From Geobacillus vulcani PSS1 (GTDB lineage Bacteria; Bacillota; Bacilli; Bacillales; Anoxybacillaceae), in contig NZ_JPOI01000001.1 in assembly GCF_000733845.1 (NCBI RefSeq), positions 705,001 through 769,000 on the forward strand: a stretch of 64,000 nt of DNA, given 5' to 3'. Made by a program: the position numbers and the translations under genes. This document shows positions 35,870-44,508 of this stretch, in pieces. The notes under the pieces are model-generated. The model was not told where the DNA came from, did not search any database, and saw nothing but the letters and a program-made list of their open reading frames with translations. Every line of letters starts with the position of its first letter. Positions within the stretch are counted from its first letter, which is position 1.

Positions 35870-36151
35870 ATGATTCCCCCTGAGGGTGGAGCGGTAAACG
35901 TGATGATCGATGAAGAGCCCGCCATGTTGCAAATTGATGTTTCCGATACAGGCATCGGCATCGCGCCGGAGCATTTGCCCTTTTTGTTCGATCGCTTTTA
36001 CCGCACAGATGAAGCGAGGACGCGAAATCGCGGGGGAACCGGATTGGGCCTTGCTATTGCCAAAGAATTCGTATCGGCTCACGGCGGAACCATCGATGTC
36101 CACAGCACTCTTGGCCAAGGGACGACCTTTCGGGTCAAGCTTCCCCGCTGA
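35870..36151 (+). pseudogene. C-terminal fragment of a sensor histidine kinase
   Basis: Up to 93 residues that begin inside a HATPase domain: PPEGGAVNV (normally YTPPGG), then DTGIGI, FDRFYR, GTGLGLAI and the closing GTTFRVKLPR. The HisKA part and all sensing domains are absent. A start ATG with a GGAGTG in front could make a short protein, but it would lack the N-box. Likely the tail of a lost kinase, facing away from the intact lnr-like pair. Confidence 0.75.
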
Positions 36152-36214
36152 CGATAACGAAGACGTTTATGGTAAAATGAAAACAGGAATCCTTAACCAA
36201 AAGGAGGTATCGCC

Positions 36215-36679
36215 ATGCCCCGCGCACAAAAATGGGTGCAATATTTCCTTTCACATCGCCATGTCACGCTGGAACTAATCAACAAAATCGACGAAGCGCA
36301 TTATGAGTACAAACCGACGCCGACGTCGATGACGGCGAAGCAGCTGGCGACGCATATGCTGTTTAGCTTTTACAATTTCGCCAACACGGCGAAACACGGC
36401 GATCCATCGCTGTTCCGGCAAAAAATCGAAGAACCGGAGACAAATTTGGCTAAGCTGGCGGAAACGTATACGGAAAAAACGAGGCAGCTCATCGAATCAA
36501 TGAGTGATGACGACTTTAACCGGACGCTCGATTTCACTTCCATCTTTGGCATTCACATCCCAGCCACGCAGCTGTTGCAAATGGCGATGGATCACGAAAT
36601 CCACCATAAAGGGCAGCTGTTCGTCTACGTCCGCGCGATGGGGCATACGGACTTGCCGCTGTTTGTGAAGCGCGGCTGA
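36215..36679 (+). CDS. DinB family protein
   Basis: 154 residues from ATG 36215 (RBS AAAAGGAGG). Four-helix DinB/YfiT fold with the three-His metal site: His in ATHMLFS, and the HEIHHKG motif near residue 128. Enzymes of this fold act as thiol-dependent S-transferases in some bacteria; here only the fold can be assigned. Confidence 0.85.
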   Translation: MPRAQKWVQYFLSHRHVTLELINKIDEAHYEYKPTPTSMTAKQLATHMLFSFYNFANTAKHGDPSLFRQKIEEPETNLAKLAETYTEKTRQLIESMSDDDFNRTLDFTSIFGIHIPATQLLQMAMDHEIHHKGQLFVYVRAMGHTDLPLFVKRG

Positions 36680-36718
36680 TTTGCCTTCATCCTACCGGCC
36701 TCACCTCAATGGAATGGC

Positions 36719-36755
36719 AAAAAACAACCGGCTCGGAGGACTCGAGCCGGTTGTT
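36719..36755 (-). terminator. Terminator between DinB and DsbA-like genes
   Basis: Stem AACAACCGGCTCG/CGAGCCGGTTGTT (36723-36735 with 36743-36755), T-run on the minus strand at 36719-36724; probably bidirectional. Confidence 0.85.
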
Positions 36756-36762
36756 CATTTGC

Positions 36763-37485
36763 TTAACGAGCGAGTTTTTCGTCGATCGAGCAGTTGCCGT
36801 CCGTGCATGCCCCGCCTTCGTCAGCGAGCGGCCGCAACGGCGAAGCTTGTTGTTCCTCCTCCCACACTGTTTCTAGCGCCCGCCGGAACACATCAACCGG
36901 CTGAGCCCCAGAAATGGCATACTTTCCATTCAGCACGAAAAACGGCACACCGCGGACGCCAAGTCGGGCCGCTTCCGCTTCATCGTTTCGCACTTGCTCC
37001 GTGTAGCGGCCGCCATGAAGCACCGCTTCCGTCTCGCTTCGGTCAAGCCCGGCCGCTTCCGCGATGTCAAGGAGCACAGCGCGGTCGCTGATTCGCTTTG
37101 ATTCGGTGAAATACGCGAAAAACAGCCGTTCGACGACATCATCAAGCTTCCCTTTTTCCTTTGCGTATTGCGCCAAGCGATGAGCGTCAAACGTATTCGT
37201 CGGCTTCATCGTCTCGAAGCGGAACGTCAAGCCGACCGCTTCCGCCTGCCTGCCGATATCCGCGTTTGCCCGCTTCGCTTCCTCCACGGTAATTCCGTAT
37301 TTTTTGGCAATGATTTCATGGATCGTCAGCGGCGTCTCATTTGGGGCGTTCGGGTCGAGCTCAAAGCTGCGGAAGACGACCATCACGTCGTTTCGGTGCG
37401 GAAACTGTTCCAGCGCTTGTTCCAAACGGCGCTTGCCGATATAGCAAAACGGACAGACAAAATCGGACCATACTTCAATTTTCAT
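36763..37485 (-). CDS. DsbA family oxidoreductase (FrnE-like)
   Basis: 240 residues from ATG 37485 (RBS AGAGGAGG). Thioredoxin fold with CPFC active site near residue 11-14 (FVCPFCYIGKRRLE), cis-Pro in GVRGVPFFVLNG, and a helical insert between. FrnE-type proteins are cytoplasmic DsbA relatives implicated in polyketide isomerisation or oxidative stress. The C-terminus carries Cys in GGACTDGNCSIDEK, a second di-cysteine seen in Deinococcus-like FrnE. No signal peptide. Confidence 0.9.
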   Translation of the reverse strand: MKIEVWSDFVCPFCYIGKRRLEQALEQFPHRNDVMVVFRSFELDPNAPNETPLTIHEIIAKKYGITVEEAKRANADIGRQAEAVGLTFRFETMKPTNTFDAHRLAQYAKEKGKLDDVVERLFFAYFTESKRISDRAVLLDIAEAAGLDRSETEAVLHGGRYTEQVRNDEAEAARLGVRGVPFFVLNGKYAISGAQPVDVFRRALETVWEEEQQASPLRPLADEGGACTDGNCSIDEKLAR

Positions 37486-37681
37486 GGCCATCCTCCTCTA
37501 CTTTTGACACGCTTCCCCTCCATTGTAGCCCATTGCCGGTCGAATGGCTAACGAAAGGCATGGAGCGGACCTGCCCGCATAACATTGTACTATCCATGTC
37601 GATGTATTTATGGCTGAACGGAAGCCAACTTTGGTCGTTGGACACGGTTATCGGGCGGCCGCGGGGCTGAACCGCTGGCAC

Positions 37682-37721
37682 AAAAAACCGGTGTCCCGCT
37701 TCATGTGCGGGATACCGGTTT
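37682..37721 (-). terminator. Terminator of the R2lox-ALDH-ADH operon
   Basis: Stem AAACCGGTRTCCCGC pairing over 15 bp (37685-37699 with 37707-37721), followed by TTTTTTG on the minus strand. Confidence 0.93.
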
Positions 37722-37730
37722 CTTCCTGCT

Positions 37731-38942
37731 TCATCCTTTTTCCACTGTCAACTTCACAACGCGCTCGCCGACCGCCCGAATCAGTTCAGGAGGCAGTGGA
37801 AAGCTGACCGCTGCCGGGTCGGCAGCGACCGCCGGAATGGTTGCGGCAAATTGTTCGTCCGTGATCGGATAATCGGCAAAATCAGCCGGCAGCCCGATGT
37901 CATCGCGCAAGCGGCGAATGCGCTCGATCGCTTTAGCGAGCAGCACCTCTTCCGCTTGGCCGTGATCGTGAATGCCGAGCGCTTCAGCCAACCGCTTCGC
38001 TTTTGGCAAATACAACTCCGGAATCGCTTCCATCACGACCGGCAAAAAGACCGCATTCGCCAGCCCATGCGGAATGCGGAACATCGCCCCGTACGCATGG
38101 GCGAAATTGTGCACCGGGATGGCGTTTAACGCAAAGCTGAAAGCGGTGATGCCAAGCAAACTCGCCTGCAGCATCTCCGAGCGGGCGCGGATGTTCCCGC
38201 CGTCGTGAACCGCCTGCGGCAAATAATCGTGAATCAAACGAATCGCTTGCAAAGCGCATGCATCCGTAAGCGCGGTCGCCGTCGGCGAGGCGAGCGCCTC
38301 AATGGCATGGGTGAGCGCATCCATGCCGGTGAACGCCGTCACCTTCGGCGGCAGCCCGACTGTCAAATCCGGGTCGAGCACCGCCACATCGGCATTAATA
38401 AACGGATGGATGATGTTCGTTTTCAACCGCAACTCTTCATTATAAATGACTGCAATTGGTGACACTTCCGACCCCGTGCCGGCGGTCGTCGGGATGGCGA
38501 TGTGCGGAATCGGCATGAATTGCGCTTTTGGAAACGACTCGTACAACAACCCGCCGGGAATGGCCTCTTTAATGTCGCGCAACCCTTTGAACAGGGCGTA
38601 TTTCACCCCTTTAGCCGTATCCAACACGCTGCCGCCGCCGACGGCCAACAAGGCATCGGCGCCGACTTCGCGCGCATAGCGCGCGGCCTCATTGACGCAT
38701 TCGCTTTCCGCATCTTGGCGGATATCTAGGAAGATGCCAGCCAGTTCCGGTCCAGTCCCGTGCGGCGTCAGCCAAAACAGATCGGCCACCTTCCCGACGA
38801 CGCCGGCCTGCTCCAGACCGCGGTCGGAAAGCAACAGCACCCGCTTGGCGCCGAGCCCGCGAAACAAATCCGGCACGAGCGCGCGGGCGTTTGATCCGGT
38901 GTAAATGGCGGTGCGCAGCCAAAAATTCGCTAACGTCGTCAT
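37731..38942 (-). CDS. Iron-containing alcohol dehydrogenase
   Basis: 403 residues (RBS AAAGGGGGACGGGG). Group III Fe-ADH: NAD-binding GGGSVLDTAKG near 100, PTTAGTGSEVS, FTGMDALTHAIEA with Asp and His metal ligands, and HNFAHAYGAMFRIPHG with two more His. It oxidises or reduces primary alcohols with NAD(P). Third gene of an operon with R2lox and aldehyde dehydrogenase (15-bp gap to ALDH), so it could convert a fatty or diol intermediate to an aldehyde (inference). Confidence 0.93.
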   Translation of the reverse strand: MTTLANFWLRTAIYTGSNARALVPDLFRGLGAKRVLLLSDRGLEQAGVVGKVADLFWLTPHGTGPELAGIFLDIRQDAESECVNEAARYAREVGADALLAVGGGSVLDTAKGVKYALFKGLRDIKEAIPGGLLYESFPKAQFMPIPHIAIPTTAGTGSEVSPIAVIYNEELRLKTNIIHPFINADVAVLDPDLTVGLPPKVTAFTGMDALTHAIEALASPTATALTDACALQAIRLIHDYLPQAVHDGGNIRARSEMLQASLLGITAFSFALNAIPVHNFAHAYGAMFRIPHGLANAVFLPVVMEAIPELYLPKAKRLAEALGIHDHGQAEEVLLAKAIERIRRLRDDIGLPADFADYPITDEQFAATIPAVAADPAAVSFPLPPELIRAVGERVVKLTVEKG

Positions 38943-38957
38943 TCCCCGTCCCCCTTT

Positions 38958-40499
38958 TTATGCTTTTCTCATTGCGCCCAGCTTCGAAAACAGCACTTGA
39001 TACCATTTGCGCTTCTCGAGCTCCGGCACCATCGACGTATGCACATGTTTCAGCTGCGTGTAGGCATCAAGCGAATATTTGCCCATCTCGCGCCCGATGC
39101 CGCTTTGCTTGTAGCCGCCAAACGGCGCGTCATTGCGCAGCATATGCCAATCATTGATCCAAACGACGCCCGCCCGCAAGCGCCCGGCGATGGCGTACGC
39201 CTTGTTGACATCGCGCGTCCAAACGCCGGCCGCCAGCCCGTAAATCGTATCGTTCGCCATCGCCACCGCCTCCTCCACGTCGTGGTAGCGAATGACAGAC
39301 AACACCGGGCCGAAAATTTCTTCTTGGGCGATTTTCATGTCGTTTTTCACATTCGTAAAAATCGTTGGCGCGACAAAATGGCCGCCTTCACAGCCCGGGA
39401 CATCCACCGCATGACCGCCGCAGACAAGCGTCGCCCCTTCTCGTTTGCCGGCTTCAATATAGGATAGCACCGTTTCTTGTTGCCGCTTGGAAATGACCGG
39501 GCCGATATCGGTCGCCGGGTCAAGCGGGTGGCCGATTTGCAGCGTTTTTGTCAGCGCGACGAGCCGTTCGACGACTTCATCATGCATCCGATCCGGCACA
39601 AACAACCGCGTTCCCGATTCGCACAGCTGGCCGGAGTGCAAAAAGACGCCAAACAAGCTGCCCGGAATGGCGATCTCCAAATCCGCGTCATCAAGCAAAA
39701 TGTTCGGCGACTTGCCACCAAGTTCAAGCGTGACGTTTTTCACCGTTTCCGACGCCAACGCCATAATGCGGCGGCCGACTTCGGTTGAACCGGTAAACGC
39801 CACCTTGTCCACTTGCGGATGACGGACAAGCGCCTCCCCGACTTCCGCGCCCGGTCCAGCCACTACGTTAATGACCCCAGGAGGCACGAACCACGAAATG
39901 ATTTCCGCCAACTTGAGCGTCGATAGCGGCGTATAGCTTGCCGGCTTGACAACTATCGTATTGCCCGTCGCCAGCGCCGGGGCGATTTTCCAAGATGCGA
40001 TCATGAGCGGCAAATTCCACGGCGTAATCGCTGCGCACACCCCGATCGGCTCGCGCCAAACAAAATTGTGCGCCGGTCCGGGAAATGGCGGAATCGGTAA
40101 CGTTTCCGAAAAGGGGTACTCTTGAACGATATTCGCCATCGTTTGGAACAAATCGACCGTCTGCAAAATATCAATCGAGCTGATGCGCCGGATCGTCCCT
40201 CCGCTTGAGATCGCTTCCAAATAGGCGAGCTCCTGGGCATTGGCGACGACGGCTTGGGCGATGGCATTGAGCAGACGCGCCCGTTCTTTCGGTTTCATCG
40301 TCTTCCAATCCGTCTCGTCAAACGCCTTGCGCGCCGCCTTCACCGCCCGATCCACATCTTCGGCTGTCGCCTTCGCGACGGTCGCCACCGCCTCTCCGGT
40401 CGCCGGATTGTATACGTTAAACGTTTCCCCGCTGCTTGCCGGCTGCCATTGGCCGTCAATGAAGAGCGGAAAATGATGCACTTGCACATGGGTGGTCAT
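38958..40499 (-). CDS. NAD(P)-dependent aldehyde dehydrogenase
   Basis: 513 residues. ALDH superfamily: ITPWNLPLM (Asn), [26 protein letters not shown] with the general base Glu, and [10 protein letters not shown] with catalytic Cys near 305, EEIFGPV near 395. It resembles betaine/long-chain aldehyde dehydrogenases but has no defining substrate residues readable here. Between R2lox and Fe-ADH in one operon. Start ATG behind GGAAGGGAGAAATCGTC. Confidence 0.93.
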   Translation of the reverse strand: MTTHVQVHHFPLFIDGQWQPASSGETFNVYNPATGEAVATVAKATAEDVDRAVKAARKAFDETDWKTMKPKERARLLNAIAQAVVANAQELAYLEAISSGGTIRRISSIDILQTVDLFQTMANIVQEYPFSETLPIPPFPGPAHNFVWREPIGVCAAITPWNLPLMIASWKIAPALATGNTIVVKPASYTPLSTLKLAEIISWFVPPGVINVVAGPGAEVGEALVRHPQVDKVAFTGSTEVGRRIMALASETVKNVTLELGGKSPNILLDDADLEIAIPGSLFGVFLHSGQLCESGTRLFVPDRMHDEVVERLVALTKTLQIGHPLDPATDIGPVISKRQQETVLSYIEAGKREGATLVCGGHAVDVPGCEGGHFVAPTIFTNVKNDMKIAQEEIFGPVLSVIRYHDVEEAVAMANDTIYGLAAGVWTRDVNKAYAIAGRLRAGVVWINDWHMLRNDAPFGGYKQSGIGREMGKYSLDAYTQLKHVHTSMVPELEKRKWYQVLFSKLGAMRKA

Positions 40500-40536
40500 G
40501 ACGATTTCTCCCTTCCTTGTTTTCGACTCTCAACTT

Positions 40537-41427
40537 CTAGCCAACGTTTTCGCTTTCCTCAAGACCGAACAGCTCGTCAAACGGCTTCTCCTGCGCTTTT
40601 TTCAACACTTCCATCCTCGTTGCCAGTTGGCGGGCGGTGAAATTCATGATATCGGCATGGTGGTCGGGGCCGAAAATCGAATCGCGAGCCGCTGCTTCCT
40701 CATTGAGTTTCACGGCAAGCGGGGCGAGCTGCTCCATCTTTTTCATCACGACTTCAAGAAGATACGGATGCTCCCGGATCAGCCGCTGAAGCAGAAACGT
40801 ACCATACGCAATATGGCGGGATTCGTCCTTTTTCAAATAGCCGATCCCTTTCAATAAGCCGGGCATGACTTTCATTTGCTCGAGGGATTTATAGAAGCCA
40901 TAATATCCGGTTTCCGCCAATACGCCTTCCACAAACATGTTGTATACGACCGATGCCTCAGCGACCGCCTCTGGGGATGAGTCATGCTCGAGCCGCCCCA
41001 TCGCCGACGGCAAAATGTCGTTAAAAATCGTGTGATACGTCTCTGAATGGTAATGGGACAAATCTTCTTTGACGCCGAGCGCATTGAGCACGAGACGGAA
41101 AAACTCGGTATGTTTCGCCTCCTCAAACAAAAAGGTGGTTAAGTACATCTCCTCCTCGATCCGCCCCTCTTTGGCGACGACCATCAAAAGCGGCAACAAA
41201 TCGCGCGTCACCGCCTCTTCGCCCGCCTGAAACTGGGCAATGAGCCGCAAAATTCCGTCCTTCATCTGAACAGGGAGCGTCTCCCAATCTTTCACATCTT
41301 GCGTCAAATCAATGTCCGCCGGATTCCAAACCCCCAACCGCTTTGCCTTTTGGTAAAGCCGAAACGGGAACGAATCTTCCTGCAGCCCGCGGCTGCCCGT
41401 CGTCACCAACGGTTGAGTCCGCCGCAC
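40537..41427 (-). CDS. R2-like ligand-binding oxidase (R2lox)
   Basis: About 296 residues; GTG 41427 is favoured (RBS AGGAG 8 bases upstream), GTG 41433 possible. Ferritin-like fold of the R2lox family: metal ligands in QAGEEAVTRD, FEEAKHTEFF, NMFVEGVLAET and DESRHI. The Val (EEAV) and the Tyr (VVYNMFVE) that form the Tyr-Val ether crosslink are both present. R2lox from G. kaustophilus holds a Mn/Fe cofactor and does two-electron oxidation; its physiological substrate is unknown. It heads an operon with aldehyde and alcohol dehydrogenases. Confidence 0.95.
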   Translation of the reverse strand: MRRTQPLVTTGSRGLQEDSFPFRLYQKAKRLGVWNPADIDLTQDVKDWETLPVQMKDGILRLIAQFQAGEEAVTRDLLPLLMVVAKEGRIEEEMYLTTFLFEEAKHTEFFRLVLNALGVKEDLSHYHSETYHTIFNDILPSAMGRLEHDSSPEAVAEASVVYNMFVEGVLAETGYYGFYKSLEQMKVMPGLLKGIGYLKKDESRHIAYGTFLLQRLIREHPYLLEVVMKKMEQLAPLAVKLNEEAAARDSIFGPDHHADIMNFTARQLATRMEVLKKAQEKPFDELFGLEESENVG

Positions 41428-41589
41428 GCTCACCACTCCTTTTCCATTTTTTCTTGAACTCACTGGATATGATGCTTCTCGATCAGTGATCATGGGGCAA
41501 GTTCATTTATGTAAGGGCTTACAAAAAAGAGCCTTGTTACAAAAGGTAGGTCGTCATCTAAGAGGAAGATTGCACAAATGACCGGAGCG

Positions 41590-41608
41590 TTATGAATAGT
41601 CATTCATT
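41590..41608 (-). promoter_or_regulatory. FadR-like operator upstream of R2lox
   Basis: Inverted repeat ATGAAT-AGTC-ATTCAT (41592-41607). Read on the minus strand it gives TGAATGACTATTCAT, matching one full half and the centre of the Bacillus FadR box (TGAATGA-N-TA-N-TCATTCA), the second half being partial. FadR represses fatty acid degradation until long-chain acyl-CoA binds. The site lies ~160 bp upstream of the R2lox start, over a candidate -10. Confidence 0.55.
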
Positions 41609-41680
41609 TTCTCTCATTCTAGCAACCTTTTCCTCCTTCCGTCAACAAAAAACGGATGACATTTTCCGACAATCGCTGCG

Positions 41681-41713
41681 CAAAAACGCCGCCTGCTGTC
41701 AGCAGACGGCGTT
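41681..41713 (-). terminator. Terminator upstream of the R2lox operon
   Basis: Stem AACGCCG-CTGCT/AGCAG-CGGCGTT (41685-41713) followed by TTTTT on the minus strand. It insulates the R2lox promoter from the IS110 element transcription. Confidence 0.88.
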
Positions 41714-41737
41714 TCAGTTACACCTGCACTTTTCCGT

Positions 41738-43153
41738 GAAAATCCCCACCACTGGGTGAGTGCTGTATACGCTCCTGATCCGTGTGGGTATACTGAAAAT
41801 GGCCAAAGAAGGCAATAGGAAAGCAGAGGTGCCCCATTTTCGGGCATCTCGTATCATCCGGCTGCCTGTTGGCTATACTAAATGAGTTGTGGTTGGCGGA
41901 ACGACTCTTTGCGGGAGATCATGCAAAAGATGATCACCAACATTCGTCGAGCCGTGGCGATGAGGGCTTTTTTCTTCCCGCATCGGGCCGCCAACGACCA
42001 AAATTTTCGGGACAAGGGATGTGTCTTGGATCGAGCTGCTGACCATGCCGCCTCGCATAACGCTGATCGAAGATGGGGATTGCCTTTGGTGGTGCGCGTG
42101 CTCTTTCGCTTTCCGGCGCTTTCATGGTTGCCGGGGGACAACCCCGTCCATGAAGCCGCCCGTTCCGGCGTTTCAAAGACGCTCATGTCGGTTCCCATCT
42201 CGGCGATGATGACGGCGGCGGTTTGTTTTTTGATTCCAGGCATGGTCATCAGTAAGTCCACTTCCTCCCGATACGGCTCGAGCAGGCGGTCGATGTGCTG
42301 GTCGACTTCTTCGATGAGCCGCTCGCATTCCTCCACGTGTTTCCACAAGAGGCGAAGGAGACAGAGCTCATGTTCGGTCAAGGTGCCCAGCAGCGAATCG
42401 TACACCGCCTGCTTTTTCGTTTTGAGCCTGCCGCGCAGGCATTGATCCAGCTCGTCCTTGTCCACGTATCCCTTCTCGAGCAGCCGGGCAAGGATGTTTC
42501 GTCCGGAAACGCCGAAGAGATCCGAGAGGACGGAGCCCAGCTTGACATTGGAAGACTCCAGCACTTTTTGAATCCGGTTTTTCTCTGAACTCAACTGTCC
42601 GACCCACTTTTTGCGCAGGCGGGTAAAATCCCGCAGTTCACGAATCGGCGCTGGGGGGACGAAACTTTTTTCAATGAGTCCATGGCGGAGCAGCTTGGCG
42701 ATCCACTCGGCGTCAGAGACATCGGTTTTTCTTCCCGGGACATTTTTGATCCGCTGCGGATTGGCCAAAGTCAAGTCGACATAGCCCTCGAGGAAGGCAA
42801 AGACCGGTTTCCAATACACGCCGGTGGATTCCATGGCGACATGGGTGACCCCATGGTCTTCGAGCCACTCGAGCAGGTCGCCAAGCCCTTTCGAGAACGT
42901 TGAGAACGTTTGGATCTCCTTTTGAATCTCCCCCTCTTCTTCCCATAGGGCACAAGCGACAATAGTTTCGGTATGAACATCCAATCCTGCGCAGCGAGGA
43001 TAGATGACATCCATGATGAAACGCCTCCTTTTCGATGATGGAGTGCGCAAACAGCGAATCCACGGGAGACATGCGGCAGTTTTCCGTTCGTCGTCACCTT
43101 TCCTCTATCACAGGAAAGGGCGGACAATGGGTGGTGCACCCAGTGGATTCAAA
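41738..43153 (-). mobile_element. IS110-family insertion sequence (borders tentative)
   Basis: Contains one intact IS110 transposase and two non-coding ends of about 140 bp each. Just outside lie direct copies of CACTTTTCCGT (41727-41737 and 43154-43164). Just inside lies an inverted CCACTGGGTG (41749-41758) / CACCCAGTGG (43137-43146). IS110 elements are not usually flanked by long target duplications, so the borders are tentative. The upstream end is where IS110 elements encode their bridge RNA, and it has an 8-bp stem CCTTTCCT/AGGAAAGG (43097-43119). Confidence 0.5.
41878..43014 (-). CDS. IS110-family transposase (DEDD)
   Basis: 378 residues from ATG 43014 (RBS GGAGGCG). N-terminal RuvC-like domain with first Asp in CAGLDVHTE, Glu in MESTGVYW and the Asp pair in GRKTDVSDAEWIAKL; central coiled coil; C-terminal transposase_20 domain with MPGIKKQTAAVIIAEMG and the Ser region LSPGNHESAGKRK. 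IS110 recombinases work with an element-encoded bridge RNA that picks target and donor. The frame is intact, so the element could be active. Confidence 0.96.
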   Translation of the reverse strand: MDVIYPRCAGLDVHTETIVACALWEEEGEIQKEIQTFSTFSKGLGDLLEWLEDHGVTHVAMESTGVYWKPVFAFLEGYVDLTLANPQRIKNVPGRKTDVSDAEWIAKLLRHGLIEKSFVPPAPIRELRDFTRLRKKWVGQLSSEKNRIQKVLESSNVKLGSVLSDLFGVSGRNILARLLEKGYVDKDELDQCLRGRLKTKKQAVYDSLLGTLTEHELCLLRLLWKHVEECERLIEEVDQHIDRLLEPYREEVDLLMTMPGIKKQTAAVIIAEMGTDMSVFETPERAASWTGLSPGNHESAGKRKSTRTTKGNPHLRSALCEAAWSAARSKTHPLSRKFWSLAARCGKKKALIATARRMLVIIFCMISRKESFRQPQLI

Positions 43154-43231
43154 CACTTTTCCGTACAGGGTCTAAGCCACCATTAAGCATAACGTCCTGT
43201 TGAACTGTTTGCGCCTATTCTTCATTATGGG

Positions 43232-43255
43232 AAGAAAAGGGGGATTTTCATCCCC
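43232..43255 (-). terminator. Terminator downstream of the acyl-CoA dehydrogenase
   Basis: Perfect GGGGAT-gaaa-ATCCCC hairpin (43240-43255) followed by CTTTTCTTCC on the minus strand. It sits in the first copy of a 74-bp tandem repeat; the second copy has lost half of the stem. Confidence 0.75.
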
Positions 43256-43367
43256 GGGTGGAGGGCAGATCGTGCTGCCCATGGATCTTTTCCGTGAAAA
43301 TGCCGAACTGACGCGAGATTTTCATCCCCGGGTGGAGGGCAAAACGTTGCTCATGGACCTTTTCCGT
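43243..43367 (-). repeat. 74-bp tandem duplication at the end of the acyl-CoA dehydrogenase gene
   Basis: The 51-53-bp block starting GATTTTCATCCCCGGGTGG occurs at 43243-43295 and 43317-43367, 74 bp apart. The second copy includes the last codons and stop of the dehydrogenase (Lys-Gly-Pro-stop), the first has drifted to a non-coding form. Each ends CTTTTCCGT, the same nonamer found outside both ends of the neighbouring IS110 element. Confidence 0.75.
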
Positions 43368-44508
43368 ATTCTTTCCGCAGTTCGTTCGCAATGATGTTGC
43401 GCTGGATTTCCGAAGTGCCTTCGTAAATTTTCGTGATGCGGGCATCGCGGAAGTAGCGCTCGATCGGGTAGTCTTTCATGTAGCCAAGGCCGCCATGAAT
43501 CTGCACCGCCATATCGGCGATTTTGTTGTACACTTCCGAACCGAACAGCTTCGCGATAGCCGCTTCTTTGACAACGCGCATCTTTTGGTCGACCATCCAG
43601 GCGACGCGGTAGACGGTCGAACGCAGCACTTCGATTAACATGCTCATTTCCGCCAACATATGTTGGATCGCTTGCTGCTCGATGATCGGCTTGCCGAACT
43701 GTTCACGCTGTTCGGCGTATTCCATGCAATATTCGAGCAGGCGGATGCACGAGCCGAGGTTGCGCGCGGCGAGACCGACGCGGCCGTTCGCTAAAATTTT
43801 CAAGGCGTTGACATATCCTTCACCCTCTTTCCCGAGCACGTTTTCGGCCGGCACTTCCAAGTTGTCAAAAAACAGCTCAGCCGAATGCGACCCGCGCAAC
43901 CCCATTTTCCGCTCGACTTTTCCGATGATAAAGCCGGGAAAATCTTTTTCTACGATAAACGACGTGATGCCTTTCGGACCTTTGGACGGATCGGTGACCG
44001 CCATCACCGTAAACACGTGGGCGTCAATGGCGTTTGTAATATAATGTTTCGAGCCGTTGATAATGTAGCGGTCGCCTTTGCGGACGGCGGTCGTTTTGAT
44101 CGCAGCGGCGTTTGATCCGGCGCTGGGCTCCGTGAGAGCAAAAGCGCCGATCCATTCGCCCGTCGCCATCTTTGGCAAATAGCGCTGCTTTTGTTCTTCC
44201 GTGCCGAGCTCGACGATGCCGACGGTGCCGATGCCGGTATGGGCGCCGATTAACGTCGTATAGCCGTTATGCGTTTTGCCGAGCTCTTCGTAAATGGCGC
44301 ATTTGCCGACCATCGACAAGCCGAGGCCGCCGTACTCTTCCGGAATGCTTAATCCAAACAGCCCCATTTCTTTCGATTTTTCAATGATATCTTGCGGAAT
44401 CTGATCATTTTCCTCAATATCCATCGCCACCGGTTCGACGACTTCGCTCACAAATTTGCGGACGTTTTCTTTTAACCATTCAATCTCGGCTGGCAGCGTG
44501 AAATTCAT
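43351..44508 (-). CDS. Acyl-CoA dehydrogenase
   Basis: 385 residues. Complete three-domain fold: FAD-binding [14 protein letters not shown] (about 128-141), [13 protein letters not shown], and C-terminal [19 protein letters not shown] and IYEGTSEIQ, where the Glu is the catalytic base as in medium/short-chain dehydrogenases. It introduces the alpha-beta double bond in beta-oxidation. The short tail KEYGKGP ends in a duplicated region. An IS110 element lies downstream. Start ATG behind GGGAGGGG. Confidence 0.95.
   Translation of the reverse strand: MNFTLPAEIEWLKENVRKFVSEVVEPVAMDIEENDQIPQDIIEKSKEMGLFGLSIPEEYGGLGLSMVGKCAIYEELGKTHNGYTTLIGAHTGIGTVGIVELGTEEQKQRYLPKMATGEWIGAFALTEPSAGSNAAAIKTTAVRKGDRYIINGSKHYITNAIDAHVFTVMAVTDPSKGPKGITSFIVEKDFPGFIIGKVERKMGLRGSHSAELFFDNLEVPAENVLGKEGEGYVNALKILANGRVGLAARNLGSCIRLLEYCMEYAEQREQFGKPIIEQQAIQHMLAEMSMLIEVLRSTVYRVAWMVDQKMRVVKEAAIAKLFGSEVYNKIADMAVQIHGGLGYMKDYPIERYFRDARITKIYEGTSEIQRNIIANELRKEYGKGP

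Larger units (their letters stand above)
41428..41737 (-). other. Leader region of the R2lox operon
   Basis: Non-coding region between R2lox and the insertion element. It holds the FadR-like palindrome (41592-41607), the possible -35 TTGCTA at 41620-41625 and, further upstream, a strong minus-strand terminator (41681-41713). Nothing else is recognisable. Confidence 0.6.

Noticed and set aside
41827..41855. Imperfect GAGRTGCCC hairpin as third copy of the 118-bp repeat
   Set aside because: Only the hairpin is similar; the central CACAACATATCGT block is missing, so it is treated as a simple terminator-like structure after the transposase.
43243..43367. CRISPR-like direct repeats
   Set aside because: Only two units, 51-53 bp long and 74 bp apart, one including a gene end; a tandem duplication, not an array, and no cas genes nearby.
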